Assembly: GCF_004027225.2 (NCBI RefSeq)
Contig: NC_044289.2
Location: 11,387,761-11,451,760, forward strand
DNA from: Strigops habroptila
Lineage: Eukaryota; Chordata; Aves; Psittaciformes; Psittacidae
DNA length: 64,000 nucleotides
Direction of reading: 5' to 3'
Positions 35,601 through 47,600 of the stretch are shown here, one piece after another. The notes below the pieces were generated by a model. The model did no database searches and had not been told where the DNA came from. It saw only the letters and a list, made by a program, of their open reading frames with translations. Position numbers and translations under genes: made by a program. How positions within the stretch are numbered: position 1 is the stretch's first letter; each line of letters starts with the position of its first letter.

Positions 35601-38600
35601 CAGCAGGGGAGGGGAATTTCCTACAGGTTCAGGGGGTGAAAATAACACAACAGGATCTTGGTCAGGAGTTTGTTGCAAAAGCATTTGGAAAAGCAATACC
35701 TTCAGTTTGCGATAAGGGGGGATTCGGAAGGACTTGCTATTCCCAGATAAAAAGCTTGGCACCTACAGGTCAGGTTTTTGTACAGGATTGAAGCCTCACA
35801 CCAAGGCAGTTTGTTGCTTCTTGTGTTGAGAACGAACCTACTTTATCACCCAAGGGTTAAAAACTGGTCTGTCAGTTCAGCTGAATTGCAGTGCAATATA
35901 GTGTGACGGTTCAAGAGCATTTGCTATCAATAATGACTTGCCTGAAGGAAGAACTTCCTCTGCCTCACCTCTTAAAACATACGTAAACAAGTAGGTCCAT
36001 AAAATGAAGTCCGTGATCCTATGGCCAGATGACTGCAGTTACAGACATGTTAGCACGAGAGCCTCCCAGAGAATCAGGTGTTTGGCCACAACAGCAATTT
36101 ACACACCAGAGCTCACCTGCACTTGGGCCTTCAAGGAGCCACAAGCCCTCACCAAGCTTGTGCTATTTCCCCAGCACTATTTCTCCTCACCCCACAGCCC
36201 TGGGGCCAGCCCGGGTGAGGGTACCACAGGTATGAATGGGATCTCAGGTTGCTCAACACCAGCCCACAGATTCCAGCAGCTCCAGATGCTTCCACAGCCA
36301 TGAAGTCATCGCCATGCTGGGGGACTTGACCTCTTCCCCTAGGGCGAGAAGCACAACTGGAGGGATGGGTCCCATAGCTAGGGGCTAAACTGTCCATATT
36401 TTTTCATGCTGTTCCCACAGAAAGGCTGGGAAGTCTTTCTGAGGGATTGTCTTCCCAGGAGAGCATTTTTAAAGCATCCCTTTACTCCACAGTCGCGCAC
36501 ATCCAATGGCTCTTCTTAACGAACAGGCTTACCACAAGCCTCACAGGGGGTGAGGATCAGAGACTCATGGGGACAGGTAGAGGTGGGTGGCACCAGCCAA
36601 GCCCCAGCAAAGCAGTGGTGAGCCCGAGTGGCTGGGATCTGCCTTCCTGCCCTCCTGGCCAGGAGTGGCCCATCCTACAGCCCAGCGGTGACACCGAGTG
36701 ACGAGTTACATCTGCTATTAATCTCCCAAGCCTGGGCCAACAATCAGGCACAAGCCATGTGTCAGCTTCCTCTGCCCACAGCCCCAGCCCTGACCTCCCT
36801 GTCCAGCAGCACACTGGTTTTGCCACAAAGAAGGCCTTGTGGTCAGGACAAGATGTTTCTCATTTTGCATAAAGAGCAGTGGCTACTAGATGTGCTTCTC
36901 ATCAGCTTATTGAGGCATTTTTGGTTTCCCCAGCAACTCTGCTTGAGGAGAACTGAATGAACAGCCTAGAGGGCACGAAGCGCTGAGGCTACCTCTCATC
37001 CCAGACCCCCTGCCTCTGCCATGCCTGGCACTGGATGGTAGGAAGGGGGCTGGGGAAGGAAGGCCAGCTGGGAAGAAATCCCCTCCCAGCCTGGAACCAG
37101 GCATTCCTAACGTTATGGATCACTCGCTCTAAGGCAAATTCATTTCAAGGTATGTGAAACTCAGCCAAAACCAGACCTGCAATGAAAACTGCTGCCAGCA
37201 TCCAGCAGCTATTCCCAGGACAGCTTCTGGCCATTCCATCAAGGGGCAGGAAGAGCTCAATTCCTTTTTAGGGTACCAGGGCTGGGGAGCACATTTGCTG
37301 CAGACCTGAACCTGGGCAGATCTATGCTGGGAAGAGCACTGTGCTGAGCTGCACCTCTGTGCCAGCTCATGCTGTGCTTCATTATGAGTCACCAGCTAAT
37401 GCCCGAGCAAGGGTGGCTCAAGAAAAGCCAGGTCTAAGCCACAGAATGGCTGGAGAACTGCTGCCTTATCAGCTCAGCCCAGCCGTGAGCAGAGGTGGCA
37501 GCCAGCCACGGGGATTAGTGTATGCTGCAGGACACACCGGGTTTGGCTATCAGAAAACCCTATTAAAATAAGGGGAGACAGTGTTTACAAGCCAGAGGAC
37601 ATGACAAGGAAATTACTGACTCACAAGTGTAAATAACATTATAAGGGAGCGTTCCCTGAGCTCACTCTTCATCATCCTCTTGTGCAAGGACAAGGAAGTT
37701 CCTGAAAGCCTTAAGAGCTTGTCAAACCATATGGGCAACTTTTCCTGTAGGCAGCGAGCCTCGTTTTACAGATTCATCTGCCAGGGAAGTTAGAGGGCTG
37801 CTGGGCACCTCCAGGTTTCAAGACATACTTTCCTAGGGAGAAGGCTCCCACTGGGAGCTGGGGCATGGGGAGCCTGGGAAGAGTTAACAGTGGAGTGCTG
37901 TGCTCACAGGGCAGGTCTGGGGCAGACACATTCCTTGCATACACACCTGCAAGAGGGCACAGAGGCACTTTCACAAGGGCTTCAGGCTTTCAAAGTGCCA
38001 CATAAAGTGCTCCCCAGAGTATTGCTTTAGAAGTTCAGCCCTTTCCAAGAGGATTCAGTCCTCTCTACAGCTCTGCTAGCAGGTGAAGCAGCACCACAGA
38101 GGGTGCCCGTGTTTCCTCTGGGCTGGCAGGCTGCAGCCAAGGGGAAAAAGCCTGGAGACTGCTGCAGGATGATAGTCAACCCTTGCCAAGTCATCTCTGG
38201 CCACACTCAGCTTAACACCTCTTGTAAGTGCCAGCTGGAGAAGGGCACCGACTGCTCCGAGTCTGCTTCCCACCTCCTGTCATCCCAGCACTGGAGCTGG
38301 GCCAGGGACTTGCTGGGAGAGCTGGACTGGGCGCTGCACAGCTCCACCTCGCTCTGGCAGCTGAAGTAGAGCCCTACGATCAATATGCTCCCGTCCAGGA
38401 GGGGTCTGTACAGGAACCAGCCTTCCCTGCAGGAGTTTACATCCAGGATTTTTTCCCTCATGTTAAGCAGCTTTATCCCCAGTAAGCACCAAGGGGAGAT
38501 TAACCAACATGCTGGGGAGCAGAAGCTTTTCCTGCCTGCCAGTGGCAAAATAAATATGTTTATTCCCTGCCAGACAACCAGCAGGTCAGGCACGTGAACC

Positions 38601-41600
38601 GTGAGTGCCATTCCTGGAAAAGCTGGGCACAAAGGTCCCACGTTTGATCCCGGACAAGGTTGCACTGCTGGATGAGGCCATACACTGTTTGCTCAGCTCA
38701 GGCACAGGAATTGCACCCCTGGCACCCCAGGCCCTGCTGTGCTCCATCCATAGCCCACCCCATTTGGTGCTCCTGGGGCCTTCACTTACAGCCCCAGCAA
38801 TACCACTGGCCTCCTATCAAAGCAAGTACGTGCTTTTACTGAGGCAGCAGAGTTTTTGTTCAATGTGTGCATTTCCCCAGCTGCTGGTTAGTTCTGGGAA
38901 ATGCCAAACCTGGGCAGCTCGCCTGCCCCAGCCCACACGTCCTCACCACAGCCTTTGCAAACCCTTTCAAAACAAACCAAATGATGTTCCAGGGCAGAGA
39001 CAAAGTCTTCCAGACAGGGAACTGGCTTTTACAGCTGTCCCTTGTCTCTGATCTAACACACCAGAGTTCATTAAAAGCTTCTCTGAAGGGTCACAGCCAG
39101 CACACCGCAAAGGGAGTCAGACCCACAGAAGCTTGGGCATCCAGAGGGCAGGGAGATCTTTATTAAGTTTATAACTTTGGTGTTATAAACTTCAGAGCCC
39201 CAGCACTTGCTCTTGCATCTGTCTCCCTCCCCAGCACTGTGTACACAAGCCCTGGAGTAAACAGGAGCAAGGTGAAAGTCAATCTTTCCTAGACAAAAGC
39301 AGATGGAGCTGGGCCAGCCTGGGAGGTGGCAGGAGAGGGGGCAGAGGCACAGATCTGTTAACTCTTTGTAGCCTGCAGGAACAGGTAAATCTAGGCTGCT
39401 CCTGGGGCTTCTCTCAGGAGCTCTATAGTAGGGAACAGCGGCACAGATCACCTCAGTGAGCAGTATTACACCAAATATCGCTCCCAGACCTCTGCTGTCA
39501 TGGACAGAGGTCACCTCATACCACCACAATGCACATCTACATCAGCTTAACAAGAGATGGCTCCTGTATGACAGGGGCAGCTGCCCGCATGGCCCAGCCT
39601 GGTTATTAAGAGATCATTCTCACAGAGCCACCACCCTGGCCCTCCTGCTGCCCTGCATCATGAACCAAAGAGCACCGAACCCAGTGGGACCTTCCCAGTG
39701 CAAGGATGTGAAGCTCTGTAAACCAAGTCCAACAGAGGGGATTTCCATATGGTTCACTTCCACCTAGCTCTTGCAGGAGCAGACAAACCAGGAAGCTGAG
39801 AGTGAGCTCACCTCCTTGAAGCACTTCCCGAAAGCAGGAAAGCAGAGTATGAACACAGTGCTGGAAACAGGCCAGCTCAGAGCAGGGCAAATCAGCCAAA
39901 TAGAGCTGACCTCCAAAGGAGAGAGGTGTGCAGTGAGGTAAAGGCACACAGATCTGACCTCTCCTAGAACCATAGAATGGTTTGGACTGGAAAGACCTTA
40001 AGATTATCTAGATCCAACCCCCTACCACGGGCAGGGATGCCTCACACCAGACCATGTTGCCCAAGGCTCTGTCCAACGTGGCCTTGAACACTGCCAGGGA
40101 TGGAGCATTTACCACTTCTTTGGGCAACCTGTGCCAGGGCCTCACCACCCTCACAGTAAAGAACTTCTTCCTTATATCTAACCTGAACTTCCCCTTTTTA
40201 AGCTTGAACCTATTGCTCCTTGTCCTATCACTACAGTCCCTGATGAAGAATCCCTCTCTGGCATCCCTGTAGGCCACCTTTGGATCTCAATAAGCATTAA
40301 AAGTTATCAGAAGTGACATGAGCTTCCAGCAAAGGCAACTCCTGCCAGCCTAGTAATGGAAGGGTCTGTATTTTCCCCCCAAAACACCCTTTATTCCCTT
40401 CCTCTGTGCTCCAGCTCTGTGTAGGGAAATAATAATAAATTATTGCTGAAGTTACTTTTGCCTTGAGAGCAAAGCAAGTATCAGTATTTCAATCTAGCTT
40501 GCACCTAACTCCTTCAGCACAGCAACTGCAATTAAAGAATAAATAAATGAATAATTCCCCTTGTGCCAACTCCTGGTGCCCATGCTCGGAGGGTCCCATT
40601 TTTCCTCTCATTCCCGGTCAGTCTGTCCCACATAATTTGCAGCACACACAGCCCACACTGTGCCAAGGGACAGAAGTTAAACAGCTCCCATCCAGGCACA
40701 TGTTTGTATTTAGTTGCATGACAGGCTCACCCCGAGGCTTCCAGACATGGTTAAATACTACTGTGCCTTTGCTTAGCACTTTTCAAGCAGTCCTACAGCA
40801 GGACCACAGGCACAGTGGCTTTGGACAAAGCCAGCCTTGCTCATCTCCTCTCTGACAGTCACTGTACAAGTGTACTCGCATCACAGCAAGCTATGAAGGT
40901 AAATCCGTAACACCTCAGAGGACTAAGTGGGACATCAGGGACAGAAGTACAGACCAGCTTGCAAGCAGCTCATGGCTGACAGGAGGGGATAGCACTGCAT
41001 CTCCACTACCCCAAACCAGTTGCTGCATGCTATATCTTCATGCCTCTTACCGAAGAGAGGAAAAAATACATCTTCTTTTAATTGTTTTCAGTAACACAGG
41101 CAAAGAACAGGGTCTTTCTTAATAAGATAAAGCAACGTGCAGGCTGATGAACTGTTCAGCTGGTAAAAGCGTCACTAGCTCAAGTTGACTTCAGAGCAGC
41201 ATCCCCAGTCCCTGTCCAACCAGGTATCCATCTCCCTGTGGCCACATCACCATCCTGTGTGCTCCCGCTCAGCAGCCCACGTGCACAGGAACACGCACCC
41301 AGAACTAACACATTCTCAGCCTGGGTCATTCCCCCCTTGCTCCCCCTGCCCGGGTGATTCCTTAAGCCATGTCGCCACAAGCAGCTCTCCATGCGGCAGC
41401 AGAGCCATAATCCCCGTGACAATCACGCCGTAATCCCAGGCTCCGGAGAGGACCTGCTGTCCCAGTGCCTCCCCTGCAGCAGGAATGGATGCTCCCGTGC
41501 TCTGCTTGCTCAAAGTAGGTCTCCCTGCACTTACAAAGTCAAACCTCAGTTGCCTTTTAACTCCCGTGCATTTGCTTACACACAAGCTGCTCTCTTCAGA

Positions 41601-44600
41601 CCACACCATACATGTGTGCGCCTTTCAGGCCATGCCATAGAAGCCAGCAGGAGGAGGCCAGAGAGATTACAAGGAACGAATTCTTGTTTAACTACTCTTG
41701 CCCGATTATCAGCCGAGAGCAAAGCCATAAAGATTGAGTTCTTTGCCAGACAGGCACATGCTGGGATCTGTTTACTGCAAAGGTGGCAAAATAGCTGCTC
41801 TAAACACTCAATGCCCAGCGCCAGAGACCTACAGAGCCAGAGACGGGGATCATGGCTTCCCCCCTCCAGCTAGAGGGGATAAAGCTCAGCAGGCAGTTGC
41901 AGATGGCTGCGTGTCAATCACGTACCCTGAAGCAAATAAAGATAAGGCTCAAAGGGAAACTGCAGGAGAGGAAAGCAGGAGCTCTCATGTGACTCGGGAG
42001 GAAAATAACTGTGGCAGAGACATTCTGTGCCCCTGAAAGTTTCTCCTGGTCACGGGCAGTGACACACACCTACTTCACACAGAGATTATGGGTTTTTATA
42101 GTATTTACAAACCTGATCATAGGTATTTCATATACTTCACTGCCCAGGCTCAGTTCAGAAGCTGGAGGAATTTATTCAAGGTTAAAGAACGAATTCAGTC
42201 TTTCTGGCCCACGACTCACTGAGCTGCCCTACTCTATACCAGGAACTTCCCCTGCATCCTTGTCTGTGGAAGGAAAAAAGGATATAAAGGCCCCAGCCGA
42301 GCAGCTTTTCCATAAAGGGCGGTTTCTCATGATGATACCTAAGGCTTGGGGTATTTCATATATCATATTTCCCCCTCACGCTGGGGAGAGGCTTGCCCTC
42401 GCTGCCCTTTCCTAGAATACAGCTACACCCCAATACTTCCCTGTACACGTATCCAAGCAGAATCTCCACGTGGAAAGAGGCATGTGACATGCATTTTCGG
42501 GATCCTTATGCTCCCTCATGCCAGAGTGTTAGCAAAATTCAGCCAGGCAGACACCCAACTTCAAAGGGTGCCTTTCCCAGCTGGCTCTCCATGCTGCTAA
42601 TCTCAGCTTGTTTGTATAGTCAAGATTCCCAACGCTGTACCATACAAATGCTTCCCCTCCCACAATCTGTTTTAATCTAATCAGAAATAGTAGCCCAAAG
42701 ATTTAAGCTCAGCCCAGGCAGTTGAGCTCTGCCAGCACAGCTACGCTATTTAGTTTTGCTCTGTTGGCAAAGCTACCAGCAAAAAGTTGTAGCAGGGGAA
42801 GTTATCAGCATGAAAGCACTTGAGACAGAGGAGCTGAACCACTCTGCTATCGGGCTATACCCGTGTGAGCATTTATTCAAACAAACATTTCAACAGCAGA
42901 GATTTTCCTAGTTAGCTGTAGCAGCAGAGCCTGGGTTCTCAGTGCATGGGTTGTGTTGTTTTATTTTGAACAGAAACATTCCCAACTTGTGCAGAAGTTG
43001 CCTTGGCTTGGGCCCAGAAAGCAGCAGACAGAGTTTGTGCTATTGGGGATAACGCAGCTGTACTTCAGGAAACCTGTCGCTCCCCAGAGCATTTTCTTCT
43101 CTGGGATAGCTCTGGACTCCCAGCCAGGCTTCCTTCCCAATCTGAGCAGGAGGTGAGCAGCTGCCAGCAGTTTTCCAGCCCTCTGTGACCACATCTCTGC
43201 ACCCACAGTGCCACAGCCAGGAGCAGAGGGACCTAGCTATTGTTTTGGTCACTCCTTCCTTGGCTCTATGAAGCCTGCGCTGAGCTGGCCTAGCAAGTTG
43301 TTTAGTAACCAACGCGCAGGACCAGCTCCTCATACTCAGCCTCGGGAAATTTGGAATTAGCGCCAAGAACAGCCCGCACATAAACAGTCTCCTGAAAGAT
43401 CCTGGCTCCAGAGCCTGCTCCCACTGCACACCGTGGATTTGCAATAAATATTTATCTCACTGGGGAACAGAGTCTTCCAAGCAACAGCTCCTGACATCAG
43501 TAAGGACTTTATTTCCATTTGGGGCAGAGGAGCAGTTTCTCTGCTTTTAAATGGGGCCGCTAGCCCACAAAAGCAGCTTCTGCCACCCTTCCAGCACCAC
43601 GCCAGCCAGGATATGTCCCTCCACCTATGGGTCTCACTCCCCTCCAGGCAGCACAGGGGCACTCCATCACACCACATACCCTCCATTCAGCCATGCTCCT
43701 CTCAGTCACCTCCTCTTACCCACAGAGATTTGCGACTACCGTGCCGTGCAGGCCGATTCCAGTGCAAGTCCATGGCACTTCCAGAGTCATTAATGCACGT
43801 TAACATTTCTTTTTATTGCTATAGTTTGACTGTAACGGCAGCTGAAGGGCAGGAGGCAGAGTGAGCCTCACAGCAAGGTAAACGGGGCAAAACCGCACCA
43901 CTTTGTATTCAAGTTTTAGAGCAGACAGCAGCACAGGCTTAGTTGAATTGTGGTGGAGACACCTCTTCCCCTTCAGCAGCTAACGCAGAGCAAGATCAGA
44001 AGAAAAAAATCCTTCCCATGGCAGACTTTGCTTTCCCTGACAGAACACAATTTGTTTAAGCAAGAAGCAGCCTTGTTTTTGCTTGACATGACACCAGCTG
44101 CTCGGATAACAGTGCTATGGGTCTCCCAGTCTCCTTCCTGCCCCAAGGAGTGTCTCTCTGAGATTTTAATTAACTGCTTTGATTTTCAAGTTATCCCAAT
44201 AATTTGTCTAACAACAGCCCCTTGGCATTTTATAAGCACAGTCTCAGCCTCAAAGGATTTAAGGCTAAAACTGTCAAGAGTGCGTATTTCCAGCACAAAT
44301 AGGACTTTTACAAGCAGTGTATTTTTGAAGTCAGCCAGCCCTCAGAAACAGAGAGGGACACAGCTACATCTTGTGTGCTTTCCCCTCCTACGCTGACATT
44401 TTCTCCAGATTCAGGATTAAGTATTTAACCCCCTCTCTTGAGACTTCCCATTCCTTCAGCTTGCTTTGAAGGCTTTCAGTCATTTCAGATAACACTGCTG
44501 CTTTCCCCTCTCCCCTGTGCAGCTCTCGTTTCGAACTGCCTAAAAATGCAGCAGCTACAGAGCTGCCAGAGCAAGTTGGTGGCTGCTCAAGACATGGCCA

Positions 44601-47600
44601 TTTTCTGATCTGCCTTTGCCAACACCAACTCAGCTACTGGCAGCAGTTATATGGCAGAGCCTGATGGCTTTTTTACCCACCATAGCCACAACCCAAGGTA
44701 GATTAGAGAGGAACCAGTGAAGGCACTCGGTGCCAAGGGCAGCACAGTCTCTCTGCCATGAGAAAAGATCCACCACTGTGCTGCAGCTCCTTGGAAGCCT
44801 GAGTCACCGCGTTGGGTAAGGGGCCAGGGCCGTTACTCAGAAGTGACAGCAGAGTCTCCGGAGCTGTGGGGCCAGGCAAGTGCCAGAAACCCTGACTCAG
44901 AGCATGACCACTGCGAGTCAAAGCCGAGGGCGATGCAGCAGAGCTGGGCAGAGGCGGCAGCATTACTGGACAACCACACACTTAAAACCAAAGCAAAACA
45001 CAAAACTAGAAGCCTGAGCTAATCTAGAGGCGCAGCACCAACAGCTCACTAATGTATGATCTTTTATAGACCCTCCGAGCAGTAGCTTATTACAAGTTCA
45101 ACTCTTCAGCTAGGCTGCCCTGTCTATTCAAGAGCCACGAAGCCCAGTCTCATCACAAGAGCCTCATTCTAGTGCAGACCATTTGAATCCTTAATCTAAA
45201 GCATTTGCATTCCACAGAGTCTCAAACAAACAGCCACACATGCTCTGCAACAGCAGCCCCGAGGTCAGGCGTGCGCGGGGTATGGGTTTGTAGTGTTTCA
45301 ACTGCATTAGCTGCTAGTTTGAGGGTGCAAAACCAGCACAACCCTGTGTTGTTACAGGGCATAAAGGAACAAGCTGTATGGAGTGGAGTGGGAGAATGCA
45401 GCTGCAAGGATCTGAGAGCAGGCTGAAGAGGATAAATGTTAACTCAAGAGCAAGGAAGCATTTTGAAGGATAGACACTGGTTTGTCTAGCCAAAGTGATA
45501 GCTGGGGGGTTCTGCAGCATCGGCTTGCCACGATAACTCAATCAAGTAATCTTGTGAGTCATTTACATTGCAGACCACGGAACCTCAGTTATCACACTTC
45601 CCTTATGGTTAGTTACTATCTCCTAATTGGAAAAAAGATGGTTTCAAAGACAGTCCATCAATCCATCCATTTGAAGACCACCATAACACACAAAACGCAA
45701 CACAACTCAGCATTAATTTACAGTCAAGTGGATTCAAGCAGCCAGCACACTTTTAGCAGAGCATTTACCAGCACCAGGAGTCAGAGGAAAGGGAAAAGTA
45801 GCTGCAGGAGTTGTGCTGAAACCTGCATGCAGAGCAGCCAGGGTCCCTCCCCTCCATCGCTCTGAAAGCCAAGTTAGCAGCTTGTGGTGAAGTGGGGCAG
45901 GAGTGTATCGAAAAGGCAATAAGCGGCCACAGGAAAACCACAAGGTCACATTAAACTCCACTGCAGGCATTTGGGAGCAGCAAATGGCCTCTCTACCCCA
46001 ACTGTTCAGACAGCTAAAGGCAATAGTAAAGCCATTAACAGAGGCTTGGAGGGGAGGGGAGAGGGGAAGACGCACCGGAAAAAACATTTTCACTGTTGTT
46101 GGACTGGATACAGGACTCTGCAGGACCACGAAGTGCCAAGGCCTTGGGAGACAACAACAGGAGGGGCAGGAAAGGGAGCAATCTCGTTGGCTAACAGCCT
46201 GAACTTCCTAGAATGAATGAGTCTCTGCTATCCCGAGTCTGAAAAGTACCAAGTGCAGCCCCGATGTGCCTCTTGCGTAAGCTATTCCGAAAACTCTGAG
46301 CCACAAGAGGAGTGCTCTCCAGCCTGGGAGCTGGCAGGCGCTCCGGGAGGAGGAGGACTGGGCAGCAGCACAGCTTCCCTGCCTGTGCCCCGGGGGTGAT
46401 GGCTCCCACCGTGTGGGTGCCTCCATGGATGAGACCACGTGCCCCCGAACTTCCGCCCCAAGAGCTGTGCACTTGTTCAATGCACCCCTGAACTTCCACC
46501 CCAGGAGGTGTACACTTGAGAGAGACTGTTTCTTTCTGCACATTAACAGGCATTTCATCCAGCCAGACAGCTCTAGGTTTGGCTACCAGAAGTCATGGGT
46601 TCCTTTCATTCAGGACTAAGGGACATCACCTTAGACACTGTAATTTTGCTGCTCTGTGTTATTTAAGGAGGCTGAACAAAGCAAGAGTTTGCTCTACATG
46701 TTCAGCTGCCTTGTGAGTTTGCCAAGTTAGAAGGTAAAATGAAGTAAAACGTGCAGATAGCAATGTCTTGATTTGATTGGGAGGGACAGATGAGAAACTG
46801 GGCAAAGAGCAGAAAGAACAGGCCTCAGGGATCAATGGCAGCAGGACAAGCCAAACCGGTTTTAACATTAATAATGCTGCACAACTTTCCAAACACAGCT
46901 ATCATCAACAAGACACCAGCTTTGCCAATCAGGCGGCCTCCAAGCATGATTGCTTTAAACCAGTAAACAGAGCCCACAAACAGCACAAAGCCTCCCCCCT
47001 CTCCCTGAGGATTCCTCTGCCAGCAGCTCCTGGGTTGGAATTTCTGCTGTCTATAGGGACACGCAGACACGACGTGGTGCTGCACGGTGACTTCTCCTGC
47101 ATACTTCAAGGCAGGAAAGTAGGACAGCTATGACAAGCTTCCAGCCCATGAGCACTGCACAGCTCAGGGCTCTCAGCCCTCTTGCAGCTTAGATGCAGAA
47201 GCAGCCCCAGCCCACAGCTGGCAGGCTCCTCTGTCAGGGGGGAATGCCCCTTGCTTCCCTCCTGTGCTGCTGGGGTGCTTTTAGATGCTAAAAGCACAGG
47301 GAAGCTCAACAACTCTGCCCAAGGAAGGACCTTAAGTCCTTCAGCAGCTCCACTGATCCCATGCCTTCGCTGCACTGGTGGCTTTCTCCCCAGCTCCAGC
47401 TACAAGCCCCCTAAAGCATCCTCTGCAGGACCCCCATACTCACACAGCACAAGCAGCTTGCCTGCACAGCACCCAACCGGAGAGGGCTGGGAACCAGCAG
47501 GAGACATCAGACTTCAGTTCCAACCTCCCCCTGCCCCACGGGAACAAGACATGTTCTCATACAGAGCTGTTGTGACACAACCCACCCACAGCTCGAGCAT

